Positions 26,291-39,759 of a stretch of 64,000 bases of DNA are shown piece by piece (positions within the stretch are counted from its first letter, which is position 1; every line of letters starts with the position of its first letter). The notes under the pieces were generated by a model. It saw nothing but the letters and a program-made list of their open reading frames with translations, had not been told where the DNA came from and did not search any database. This stretch comes from Hydractinia symbiolongicarpus (taxonomy: Eukaryota > Cnidaria > Hydrozoa > Anthoathecata > Hydractiniidae), in the NCBI RefSeq assembly GCF_029227915.1, contig NC_079884.1, positions 2,730,001 through 2,794,000 of the forward strand. The letters are read 5' to 3'. A program made the position numbers and the translations under genes.

Positions 26291-28900
26291 ACTTAAATGA
26301 GCTGATTTTGGACTTTGACCTTATAAATGTTATAAGTAAGACAATTGGACTCCAAGAAATAACATTCTTCCTAATTTGACATGATTGTGGGAACTCAACG
26401 GTTGCACAGGACCCTGTGGTAGCGATTCATTTAAAAATTTAGATGAATAAGTCATTTTTACTGTGGGACCAATCCTAGCCGTTAGCGCGCGCTGAAGATA
26501 TAGAGACAGTTTCAAAAACTCCATTTCATTGACTTTCAACGGTGTCAATCCGTTTGAGTTACAATGGTTGCGTCACACATTCGTACCAACATGTATTTAG
26601 TGATTTTTTCCCGATATTACTAAGTTGTATCGCTTTCAACAGTGAAACGATTGACTGTGGGACTTAATTGAACTGATTTTGAACTTTGACTTTATAAATG
26701 TGATAAATGAGTCATTTTGACTACAAGAAATAACATTCCTCTTAATTTGACATGATTGCTGTAACTTAGCGATTACACTAGGCGCTGTGGTAACGCTTTA
26801 TTTAAAAATTAAGATAAATAAGACATTTTTTACTGTGGGACCAATCCTAGCCGTTATCGCGCACTGAAGAAGTAGAGACAGTTTGAAAAACTACATTTCA
26901 TTGATTTTCTAACGGTGTCAATCCGTTTGAGTTACAACGGTTGCGTCGAATATTCGTACCAATATGTATTTAGTGATTTTCTTCCGATATTACTAAGTTG
27001 CATCGCTTTTAACAGTGAAACGATTGACTGTGGGACTTAATTGAACTGATTTTGGACTTTGACCTTATAAATGTGATAAATGAGTCATTTTGACTACAAG
27101 AAATAACATTCCTCTTAATTTGACATGATTGCTGTAACTTAGCGATTACACTAGGCGCTGTGGTAACGCTTTATTTAAAAATTAAGATGAATAAGTCATT
27201 TTTTACTGTGGAACCAATCCTAGCCGTTATCGCGCACTGAAGAAGTCGAGACAGTTTCAAAAACTACATTTCATTGATTTTCCAACGGTGTCAATCCGTT
27301 TAAGTTACAACGGTTGCGTCACATATTCGTACCAACACGTATTTAGTCATTTTCTTCCGATATTACTAAGTTGCATCGCTTTTAACAGTGAAACGATTGA
27401 CTGTGGGACTTAAATGAGCTGATTTTGGACTTTGACCTTATAAATATTATAAGTAAGACAATTGGACTCCAAGAAATAACATTCTTCTTAATTTGACATG
27501 ATTGTGGGAACCCAACGGTTGCACAGGATCCTGTGGTAGCGATTCATTTAAAAATTTAGATGAATAAGTCATTTTTACTGTGGGACCAATCCTAGCCGTT
27601 AGCGCGCGCTGAAGATATAGAGACAGTTTCAAAAACTCCATTTCATTGACTTTCAACGGTGTCAATCCGTTTGAGTTACAATGGTTGCGTCGCACATTCG
27701 TACCAACATGTATTTAGTGATTTTTTCCCGATATTACTAAGTTGTATCGCTTTCAACAGTGAAACGATTGACTGTGGGACTTAATTGAACTGATTTTGAG
27801 CTTTGACCTTATAAATGTGATAAATGAGTCATTTTGACTACAAGAAATAACATTCCTCTTAATTTGACATGATTGCTGTAACTTAGCGATTACACTAGGC
27901 GCTGTGGTAACGCTTTATTTGAAAATTAAGATGAATAAGTCATTTTTTACTGTGGAACCAATCCTAGCCGTTATCGCGCACTGAAGAAGTCGAGACAGTT
28001 TCAAAAACTACATTTCATTGATTTTCCAACGGTGTCAATCCGTTTAAGTTACAACGGTTGCGTCACATATTCGTACCAACACGTATTTAGTCATTTTCTT
28101 CCGATATTACTAAGTTGCATCGCTTTTAACAGTGAAACGATTGACTGTGGGACTTAAATGAGCTGATTTTGGACTTTGACCTTATAAATGTTATAAGTAA
28201 GACAATTGGACTCCAAGAAATAACATTCTTCCTAATTTGACATGATTGTGGGAACTCAACGGTTGCACAGGACCCTGTGGTAGCGATTCATTTAAAAATT
28301 TAGATGAATAAGTCATTTTTACTGTGGGACCAATCCTAGCCGTTAGCGCGCGCTGAAGATATAGAGACAGTTTCAAAAACTCCATTTCATTGACTTTCAA
28401 CGGTGTCAATCCGTTTGAGTTACAATGGTTGCGTCACACATTCGTACCAACATGTATTTAGTGATTTTTTCCCGATATTACTAAGTTGTATCGCTTTCAA
28501 CAGTGAAACGATTGACTGTGGGACTTAATTGAACTGATTTTGAGCTTTGACCTTATAAATGTGATAAATGAGTCATTTTGACTACAAGAAATAACATTCC
28601 TCTTAATTTGACATGATTGCTGTAACTTAGCGATTACACTAGGCGCTGTGGTAACGCTTTATTTAAAAATTAAGATAAATAAGTCATTTTTTACTGTGGA
28701 ACCAATCCTTGCCGTTATCGCGCACTGAAGAAGTCGAGACAGTTTCAAAAACTACATTTCATTGATTTTCTAACGGTGTCAATCCGTTTAAGTTACAACG
28801 GTTGCGTCACATATTCGTACCAACACGTATTTAGTCATTTTCTTCCGATATTACTAAGTTGCATCGCTTTTAACAGTGAAACGATTGACTGTGGGACTTA
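26291..28900. repeat. Satellite HOR: trimer/dimer block
   Basis: The variant 'acttaaatgagctgatttt' occurs at 26291, 27408 and 28152, spaced 1117 bp (three units) and 744 bp (two units). The second half of each unit is a class-B monomer with a long minus-strand open frame (26330-26548, 27447-27695, 28191-28409). Confidence 0.85.
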
Positions 28901-31900
28901 ATTGAGCTGATTTTGGACTTTGACCTTATAAATGTTATAAGTAAGACAATTGGACTCCAATAAATAACATTCTTCTTAATTTGACATGATTGTGGAAACT
29001 CAACGTTTGCACAGGACCCTGTGGTAGCGATTCATTTAAAAATTTAGATGAATAAGTCATTTTTACTGTGGGACCAATCCTAGCCGTTAGCGCGCGCTGA
29101 AGATATAGAGACAGTTTCAGAACTCCATTTCATTGACTTTCTAACGGTGTCAATCCGTTTTAGTTACAACAGTTGCGTCACACATTCGTACCAACATGTA
29201 TTTAGTGATTTTTTTCAGATATTCCTAAGTTGTATCGCTTTCAACAGTGAAACGATTGACTGTGGGACTTAATTGAACTGATGTTGAATTTTGACCTTCT
29301 AAATGTGATAAATGAGCCATTTTGACTACAAGAAATAACATTCTTCTAAATTTGACATGATTGTGGGAACTCAGCAATTACACTGGGCGCTGTGGTTGCG
29401 CTTTATTTAAAAATAAATATAAATAAATCATTCTTCACTGTGGCACCAATCCTAGCCGTTAGTTCGCGCTGAAGAAATTGAGACAGTTTCAAAAACTACA
29501 TTCCTTTGACTTTCTAACGGTGTCAATCCGTTTGAGTTACAACGGTTGCGGCACACATTCGTACCAACATGTATTTAGTGATTTTTTTCCGATATTACTA
29601 AGTTGTATCGCTTCCAACAGTGAAACGATTGACTGTGGGACTTATTGATCTGATTTTGGACTTTGACCTTATAAATGTTATAAGTGAGACAATTGGACTG
29701 CAAGAAATAACATTCTTCTTAATTTGACATGATTGTGGGAACTCAGCGATTACACTGGGCGCTGTGGTAACGCTTTATTTAAAAATAAGGATAAATAAGT
29801 CATTTTTTACTGTGTGGACCAATCCTAGCCGTTATCGCGCGCTGAAGAAGTAGAGACAGTTTCAAAAGCTACATTTCATTGATTTTCTAACGGTGTCAAT
29901 GCGTTTGAGTTACAACGGTTGCGTCACACATTCGTACCAACATGTATTTAGTGATTTTTTCCCGATATTACTAAGTTGTATCTCTTTCAACAGTGAAACG
30001 ATTGACTGTGGGACTTAATTGAACTGATTTTGGAATTTGACTCTATAAATGTGATAAATGAGTCATTTTGACTACAAGAAATAACATTCTTCTTAATTTG
30101 ACATGATTGTGGGAACTCAGCGGTTGAACAGGACCCTGTGGTAGCGATTCATTTGAAAATTTAGATAAATAAGTCATTTTTACTGTGGGACCAATCCTAG
30201 CCGTTAGCGCGCGCTGAAGATATAGAGACAGTTTCAAAAACTCCATTTCATTGACTTTCAACGGTGTCAATCCGTTTGAGTTACAATGGTTGCGTCACAC
30301 ATTCGTACCAACATGTATTTAGTGATTTTTTCCCGATATTACTAAGTTGTATCGCTTTCAACAGTGAAACGATTGACTGTGGGACTTAATTGAACTGATT
30401 TTGAACTTTGACCTTATAAATGTGATAAATGAGTCATTTTGACTACAAGAAATAACATTCCTCTTAATTTGACATGATTGCTGTAACTTAGCGATTACAC
30501 TAGGCGCTGTGGTAACGCTTTATTTAAAAATTAAGATAAATAAGTCATTTTTTACTGTGGAACCAATCCTAGCCGTTATCGCGCACTAAAGAAGTCGAGA
30601 CAGTTTCCAAAACTACATTTCATTGATTTTCTAACGGTGTCAATCCGTTTTAGTTACAACGGTTGCGTCACACATTCGCACCAACATGTATTTAGTGATT
30701 TTTTTCAGGTATTCCTAATTTGTATCGCTTTCAACAGTGAAACGATTGACTGTGGGACTTAATTGAACTGATTTTGAATTTTGACCTTCTAAATGTGATA
30801 AATGAGCCATTTTGACTACAAGAAATAACATTCTTCTAAATTTGACATGATTGTGGGAACTCAGCAATTACACTGGGCGCTGTGGTTGCGCTTTATTTAA
30901 AAATAAAGATAAATAAGTAATTTTTCACTGTGGGACCAATCCTAGCCGTTAGTTCGCGCTAGAGAAATTGAGACAGTTTCAAAAACTACATTCCTTTGAC
31001 TTTCTAACGGTGTCAATCCGTTTGAGTTACAACGGTTGCGTCACACATTCGTACCAACATGTATTTAGTGATTTTTTTCCGATATTACTAAGTTGTATCG
31101 CTTCCAACAGTGAAACGATTGACTGTAGGACTTATTGATCTGATTTTGGACTTTGACCTTATAAATGTTATAAGTGAGACAATTGAACTGCAAGAAATAA
31201 CATTCTTCTTAATTTGACATGATTGTGGGAACTCAGCGATTACACTGGGCGCTGTGGTAACGCTTTATTTAAAAATTAAGATAAATAAGTCGTTTTTTAC
31301 TGTGTGGACCAATCCTAGCCGTTATCGCGCGCTGAAGAAGTAGAGACAGTTTCAAAAGCTACATTTCATTGATTTTCTAACGGTGTCAATCCGTTTGAGT
31401 TACAACGGTTGCGTCACACATTCGCACCAACATGTATTTAGTGATTTTTTTCCGATATTACTAAGTTGTATCGCTTCCAACAGTGAAACGATTGACTGTA
31501 GGACTTATTGATCTGATTTTGGACTTTGACCTTATAAATGTGATAAATGAGTCATTTTGACTACAAGAAATAACATTCTTTTTAATTTGATATGATTGTG
31601 GGAACTCAGCGATTACACTGGGCACTATGGTAACGCTTTATTTAAAAATTAGGATAAATAAGTCATTTTTTACTGTGGGACCAATCCTAGCCGTTATTGC
31701 GCGCTGAAGAAGTAGAGACAGTCTCAAAAGCTACATTTCATTGATTTTCTAACGGTGTCAATCCATTTGAGTTACAACGGTTGCGTCACACATTCGTACC
31801 ATCATGCACTTAACGATTTTTTTCGGATATTCCTAAGTTGTATCGCTTTCAACAGTCCAACGATTGACTGTGGGACTTAATTGAACTGATTTTGGACTTT

Positions 31901-32879
31901 GACCTGATAAATGTTATAAATGAGTCATTTTGACTACAAGAGATAACATTCTTCTTAATTTGACATGATTGCTGGAACTCTGCGATTACACTGGGCGTTG
32001 TGGTAACGCTTTATTTAAAAAATATGATAGATAAATCATTTTTTACTGTGGGACCAATCCTAGCCGTTATCGCGCGCTGAAGAAGTAGAGGCAGTTTCAA
32101 AAGCTACAATTCATTGATTTTCTAACGGTGTCAATCCATTTGAGCTACAACGGTTGCGTCACACATTCGTACCATCATGCACTTAACGATGTTTTTCGGA
32201 TATTCCTAAGTTGTATCGCCTTCAACAGTCAAACGATTGACTGTGGGACTTAATTGAACTTATTTCGGACTTTGACCTTATAAATGTTATAAATGAGTCA
32301 TTTTGACTACAAGAAATAACATTCTTCTTAATTTGACATGATAGCTGGAACTCTGCGATTACACTGGGCGTTGTGGTAACGCTTTATTTAAAAATTATGA
32401 TAGATAAATCATTTTTTACTGTGGGACCAATCCTAGCCGTTATCGCGCGCTGAAGTAGTAGAGGCAGTTTCAAAAGCTACAATTCATTGATTTTCTAACG
32501 GTGTCAATCCGTTTGAGTTACAACGGTTGCGTTACACATTCGTACCAACATGTATTTAGTGATTTTTTTCCAATATTACTAAGTTGTATCGCTTTCAACA
32601 GTGAAACGGTTGACTGTGGGACCTAATTGAACTGATTTTGGACTTTGACCTTATAAATGTGATAAATGAGTCATTTTGACTACAAGAAATAAAATTCTTC
32701 TTAATTTGACGTGATTGTGGGAACTCAACGGTTGCACAGGACCCTGTGGTAGCGATTCATTTAAAAATTTAGTTAAATAAGTCATTTTTACTTTGGGACA
32801 AATCCTAGCAATTAGCGCGCGCTGAAGATATAGAGACAGTTTCAAAAACTCCATTTCATTGACTTTCTAAATATGTCAA

Positions 32880-32925
32880 TCCGTTTGAGTTACAACGGTT
32901 GCGTCACACTGGGCGCTGTGGTAAC
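32880..32925. repeat. Half-monomer deletion junction
   Basis: 'gttgcgtcacactgggcgct' fuses the end of one monomer ('gttgcgtcacac|attcg' normally) to the middle of the next ('gattacact|gggcgctg' normally). About 190 bp, half a unit, is missing, with CACAC/ACACT microhomology at the join. Flanking monomers are of normal length. Confidence 0.85.
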
Positions 32926-33099
32926 GCTTTATTTAAAAATTATGATAAATAAATTATTTTTTACTGTGGGATCAATCCTAGCCGTTATCGCGCGCTGAAG
33001 AAGTAGAGACAGTTTCAAAAGCTACAATTCATTGATTTTCTAACGGTGTCAATACGTTTGAGTTACAACGGTTGCGTCACACATTCGTACCAACATGTA

Positions 33100-35060
33100 C
33101 TTAGCGATAGTATTCGGATATTACTAGGTTGTATCGCTTTCAACAGTGAAACGTTTGACTGTGGGACTTAATTGAACTAACTTTGGACTGTGACGTGTTA
33201 AATGTGATAAATGAGACAATTGGACTCCAAGAAATAACATTCTTCTTAATTTGACGTGATTACCTCAACTCAGCGATTACATTGGGCGCTGTGGTAGCGC
33301 TTCATTTAAAAATTTAGATAAATAAGTCATTCTTTACTGTGGAACCAATCCTAGCCGTTATTGCGCGCTGAAGAAATAGCGACAGTTTCAAAAACTACAT
33401 CTCACTGACTTTCTAACGGTGTCAATCCGTTTGAGTTACAACGGTTGCGTGACATATTCGTACCAACATGTATTTAATGATTTTCTTCCGATATTACTAA
33501 GTTGCATCGCTTTTAACAAAGAAACGATTGACTGTGGGACTTAATTGAACTGATTTTGGACTTTGACCTTATAAATGTTATAAGCGAGACAATTGGACTC
33601 CAAGAAATAACATTCTTCTTAATTTGACATGATTGTGGGAACTTAGCTGGTGCACAGGACCCTGTGGTAGCGATTAATTTAAAAATTAAGATAAATAAGT
33701 CATTTTTACTGGGGGACCAATCCTAGCCGTTAGCGAGCGCTGAAGATATAGAGACAGTTTCAAAAACTCCATTTCGTTGTCTTTCTAACGGTGTCAATCC
33801 GTTTGAGTTACAACGGTTGCGTCACACATTCGTACCAACTTGTTTTTAGTGATTTTTTTCGGATATTCCTCAGTTGTATCGCTTTCAGCAGTGAAACAAT
33901 TGACTGTGGGACTTAATTGAACTGATTTTGAACTTTGACCTTCTAAATGTGATAAATGAGCCATTTTGACTACAAGAAATAACATTTTTCTTTATTTGAC
34001 ATGACTGATTCTTTATTTAAAAATTGAGATAAATAAGTCATTTTTTACTGTGGGACCAATCCTAGCCGTTATCGCGCGCTGAAGAAATAGAGACAGTTTC
34101 AAAAACTACATTTCATTGAGATTCTAACGGTGTCAATCCGTTTGAGTTACAACGGTGGCGTCACATATTCGTTCCCACATGTATTTAGCGATATTTTTCT
34201 GATATTACTTGGTTGCATCGCTTCTAACAGTGAAACGATTGACTGTGCGACTTAATTGAACTAAATTTGGACTGTGACCTGATAAATTTGATAAATGAGA
34301 TAATTGGACTCGAAGAAATTACATTCTTCTTAATTTGACATAATTGTCGAAAGTCAGCGATTACACTGAGCGCTGCGGTAGCGCTTTATTAAAAAATTAA
34401 GATAAGTCATTTTTTTACTGTGGGACCAATCCTAGCCGTTAGCTCGCGCTGAAGAAAAAGAGACAGTTTCAAAAACTACAATTCATTTACTTTCTAACGG
34501 CGTCAATCCGTTTGAGTTACAACGGTTACATCACATATTCGTACCAACATGTATTTAGCAATATTTTTCCGCTATTACTAGGTTGCATCGCTTTTAACAG
34601 TGAAAGGATTGACTGTGGGACTTAGTTGAACTCATTTTTGACTATGACCTTATAAATGTGAAAGTGAGACAATTGGACTTCACGAAATAAAATTCGTCCT
34701 AAATTGAGGTGATTGCCGGACCTTAGCGATTACATTGGGCGCTGTGGTAGCGCTTCATTTAAAAATTTAGATAAATAAGTCATCTTTACTGTGGGACCAA
34801 TCCTGGCCGTTATCACGCGCTGTAGAAATAGCGACAGTTTCAAAAACTAAATTTCATTGACCTTCTAACGCTATCAATTCGCTTCAGTCACAACAGTTGC
34901 GTCACATATTCGTACCAACATGTATTTAGCGATGCTTTTCTCATATTACTAGGTTGCATCGCTTTTAACAATGAAACGATTGACTCTAGGACTTAATTGA
35001 ACTGATTTTGGACTGTGGCCTGATAAAAGTTACAATTGAGACAATTGGACTCCTAGAAAT
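33100..35060. repeat. Diverged satellite monomer island, copy 1
   Basis: Monomers here carry many private changes, for example 'gacctgataaatttgataaa', 'agcgatagtattcggatatt' and 'attcgttcccacatg', while keeping the unit order and phase. The island reappears about 6.7 kb downstream. It is likely an older, less homogenised set of monomers carried along by a long-range duplication. Confidence 0.83.
33990..34035. repeat. Shortened monomer (about 34-bp loss)
   Basis: 'gacatgactgattctttatt' replaces the normal interval between 'gacatgattg' and 'ctttatttaaaaa', with about 34 bp missing. The lost part overlaps the region lost in the 36-bp deletion at 13087, but the junction differs, so it is an independent event. 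Confidence 0.8.
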
Positions 35061-37257
35061 AACATTCTTCTTAATTTGACATGATTGTGGGAACTCAGCG
35101 ATTACACTGGGCGCTGTGGTAACGCTTTATTTAAAAATTAGGATAAATAAGTCATTTTTTACTGTGGGACCAATCCTAGCCGTTATTGCGCGCTGAAGCA
35201 GTAGAGACAGTCTCAAAAGCTACATTTCATTGATTTCCCAACGGTGTCAATCCGTTTGAGTTACAACGGATGCGTCACACATTCGTACCAACATGTATTT
35301 AGTGATTTTTTTCCGATATTACTAAGTTGTATTGCTTTTAACAGTGAAACGATTGACTGTGGGACTTAATTAAACTGATTTTGGACTTTGACCTTATAAA
35401 TGTTATAAATGAGTTATTTTGACTACAAGAAATAACATAATTCTTAATTTGACATGATTGCTGGAACTCAGCGATTACACTGGGCCCTGTGGTAACGCTT
35501 TATTTAAAAATTATTATAAATAAGTCATTTTTTACTGTGGGACCAATCCTAGCCGTTTTCGCGCGCTGAAGAAGTAGAGACAGTTTCAAAAGCTACATTT
35601 CATTGGTTTTCTAACGGTGTCAATCCGTTTGAGTTACAACGGTTGCGTTACACATTCGTACCAACATCAATTTAGTGATTTTTTTCCGATATTACTAAGT
35701 TGTATAGCTTTCAACAGTCAAACGATTGACTGTGGGACTTAATTGAACTTATTTTGGACTTTGACCTTATAAATGTTATAAATGAGTCATTTTGACTACA
35801 AGAAATAACATTTTTCTTAATTTGACATGATTACTGGAACTCAGCGATTACACTGGGCGCTGTGGTAACGCTTTATTTAAAAATTATGATAAATAAATCA
35901 TTTTTTACTGTGGGACCAATCCTAGCCGTTATCGCGCGCTGAAGAAGTAGAGACAGTTTCAAAAGCTACAATTCATTGATTTTCTAACGGTGTCAATCCG
36001 TTTGAGTTACAACGGTTGCGTGACACATTCGTACCAACATGTATTTAGTGATTTTTTTCCGATATTACTGAGTTGTATCGCTTTCAACAGTGAAACGATT
36101 GACTGTGGGACCTACTTGAACGGATTTTGGACTTTGACTTTATAAATGTGATAAATGAGTCATTTTGACTACAAGAAATAAGATTCTTTTTAATTTGACA
36201 TGATTGTGGGAACTCAACGGTTGCACAGGACCCTGTGGTAGCGATTCATTTAAAAATTTAGATAAATAAGTCATTCTTACTGTGGGACCAATCCTAGCTG
36301 TTAGCGCGCGCTGAAGATATAGAGACAGTTTCAAAAACTCCATTTCATTGACTTTCTAACGGTGTCAATCCGTTTGAATTACAACGCTGGCATCACACAT
36401 TCGTACCAACATGTATTTAGTGATTTTTTTCCGATATTACTAAGTTGTATCGCTTTCAACAGTGAAACGATTGACTGTGGGACTTAATTGAACTGATTTT
36501 GGACCTTGACCTTAAAAATATGATAAGTGAGTCATTTTGACTACAATAAATAACATTCTTCTTAATTTGACATGATTGTGGGAACTCAACGGTTGCACAG
36601 GACCCTGTGGTAGCGATTCATTAAAAAATTTAGATAAATAAGTCATTCTTACTGTGGGACCAATCCTAGCTGTTAGCGCACGCTGAAGATATAGAGACAG
36701 TTTCAAAAACTCCATTTCATTGACTTTCTAACGGTGTCAATCCGTTTGAGTTACAACAGTTGCGTCACACATTCGTACCAACATGTATTTAGTGATTTTT
36801 TTCCGATATTACTAAGTTGTATCGCTTTCAACAGTGAAACGATTGACTGTGGGACTTAATTGAACTGATTTTGGACCTTGACCTTAAAAATATGATAAGT
36901 GAGTCATTTTGACAACAATAAATAACATTCTTCTTAATTTGACATGATTGCTGGAACTCAGCGATTACACTGGGCGCTGTGGTAACGCTTTATTTAAAAA
37001 TTATGATAAATAAATCATTTTTTTACTGTGGGACCAATCCTAGCCGTTATCGCGCGCTGAAGAAGTAGAGACAGTTTCAAAAGCTACATTTCATTGATTT
37101 TCTAACGGTGTCAATCCGTTTGAGTTACAACGGTTGCGTCACACATTCGTACCAACATGTATTTAGTGATTTTTTCCCGATATTACTAGGTTGTATCGCT
37201 TTCAACAGTGAAACGATTGAATGTGGGACTTAATTGAACTGATTTTGGACTTTGACC

Positions 37258-38851
37258 TTATAAATGTAATAAATAAGTAATTTTGACTACAAGAAATAAC
37301 ATTGTTCTTAATTTGACATGATTGTGGGAACTCAGCTGCTGCACAGGACCCTGTGGTAGCGATTCATTTAAAAATTTAGATAAATAAGTCATTCTTACTG
37401 TGGGACCAATCCTAGCTGTTAGCGCGCGCTGAAGATATAGAGACAGTTTTAAAAACTCCATTTCATTGACTTTCTAACGGTGTCAATCCGTTTGAGTTAC
37501 AACGGTTGCGTCACACATTCGTACCAACATGTATTTGGTGATTTTTTTCGGATATTCCTAAGTTGTATCGCTTACAACAGTCAAACGATTGACTGTGGGA
37601 CTTAATTGAACTGATTTTGGACTTTGACCTTATAAATGTTATAGATGAGTTGTTTTGACTACAAGAAATGATATCTTCTTAATTTGACATGATTGCTGGA
37701 ACTCAGCGATTACACTGGGCGCTGTGGTAACGCTTTATATAAAAATTATGATAAATATGTCATTTTTTACTGTGGGACCAATCCTAGCCGTTATCGCGCG
37801 CTGAAGAAGTAGAGACAGTTTCAAAAGCTACATTTCATTGATTTTCTAACGGTGTCAATCCGTTTGAGTTACAACGGTTGCGTCACACATTCGTCCAACA
37901 TGTATTTAGTGATTTTCTTCCGATATTACTAAGTTGTATCGCTTTCAACAGTGAAACGATTGACTGTGGGACCTAATTGAACTGATTTTGGACTTTGACC
38001 TTATAAATGTGATAAATAAGTCATTTTGACTACAAGAAATAACATTCTTCTTAATTTGACATGATTGTGGGAACTCAGCTGCTGCACAGGACCCTGTGGT
38101 AGCGATTCATTTAAAAATTTAGATAAATAAGTCATTCTTACTGTGGGACCAATCCTAGCTGTTAGCGCGCGCTGAAGATATAGAGACAGTTTTAAAAACT
38201 CCATTTCATTGACTTTCTAACGGTGTCAATCCGTTTGAGTTACAACGGTTGCGTCACACATTCGTACCAACATGTATTTGGTGATTTTTTTCGGATATTC
38301 CTAAGTTGTATCGCTTACAACAGTCAAACGATTGACTGTGGGACTTAATTGAACTGATTTTGGACTTTGACCTTATAAATGTTATAGATGAGTTGTTTTG
38401 ACTACAAGAAATGATATCTTCTTAATTTGACATGATTGCTGGAACTCAGCGATTACACTGGGCGCTGTGGTAACGCTTTATATAAAAATTATGATAAATA
38501 TGTCATTTTTTACTGTGGGACCAATCCTAGCCGTTATCGCGCGCTGAAGAAGTAGAGACAGTTTCAAAAGCTACATTTCATTGATTTTCTAACGGTGTCA
38601 ATCCGTTTGAGTTACAACGGTTGCGTCACACATTCGTCCAACATGTATTTAGTGATTTTCTTCCGATATTACTAAGTTGTATCGCTTTCAACAGTGAAAC
38701 GATTGACTGTGGGACCTAATTGAACTGATTTTGGACTTTGACCTTATAAATGTGATAAATAAGTCATTTTGACTACAAGAAATAACATTCTTCTTAATTT
38801 GACATGATTGTGGGAACTCAGCTGCTGCACAGGACCCTGTGGTAGCGATTC
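37258..38851. repeat. Satellite HOR: 743-bp dimer
   Basis: The private deletion 'cattcgtccaacatg' (loss of an A-containing base pair relative to 'cgtaccaac') occurs at 37891 and 38634, 743 bp apart. 'ttatagatgagttgttttg' is shared by both units. Copies are 37258-38000 and 38001-38743, with a partial third to about 38851 where the family changes at 'gattcataaaaaatttag'. Confidence 0.88.
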
Positions 38852-39759
38852 ATAAAAAATTTAGATGAATAAGTCATTTTTACTGTGGGACCAATCCTAG
38901 CCGTTAGCGCGCGCTGAAGATATAGAGACAGTTTCAAAAACTCCATTTCATTGACTTTCTAACGGTGTCAATCCGTTTGAGTTACAATGGTTGCGTCACA
39001 CATTCGTACCAACATGTATTTAGTGATTTTTTTCCGATATTACTAAGTTGTATCGCTTTCAACAGTGAAACGATTGACTGTGGGACTTAATTGAACTGAT
39101 TTTGGACTTTGACCTTATAAATATGATAAGTGAGTCATTTTGACTACAATAAATAACATTCTTCTTAATTTGACATGATTGCTGGAACTCAGCGATTACA
39201 CTAGGCGCTGTGGTAACGCTTTATTTAAAAATTAAGATAAATAAGACATTTTCTACTGTGGGACCAATCCTAGCCGTTAGGGCGCGCTGAAGATATAGAG
39301 ACAGTTTCAAAAACTCCATTTCATTGACTTTCTAACGGTGTCAATCCATTTGAGCTACAACGGTTGCGTCACACATTCGTACCATCATGCACTTAACGAT
39401 GTTTTTCGGATATTCCTAAGTTGTATCGCTTTCAACAGTCAAACAATTGACTGTGGGACTTAATTGAACTTATTTTGGACTTTGACCTTATAAATGTTAT
39501 AAATGAGTCATTTTGACTACAAGAAATAACATTCTTCTTAATTTGACATGATTGCTGGAACTCAGCGATTACACTGGGCGCTGTGGTAACGCTTTATATA
39601 AAAATTATGATAAGTAAGTCATTTTTTACTGTGGGACCAATCCTAGCCCTTATCGCGCGCTGAAGAAGTAGAGAAAGTTTCAAAAGCTACATTTCATTGA
39701 TTTTCTAACGGTGTCAATCCGTTTGAGTTACAACGGTTGCGTCACACATTCGTACCAAC

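Noticed and set aside
36385-36410. CENP-B-box-like sequence 'attcgtaccaacatg' in each monomer
   Set aside because: Matches TTCG and the following A only; the CGGG half is absent, and CENP-B binding is established only in mammals.
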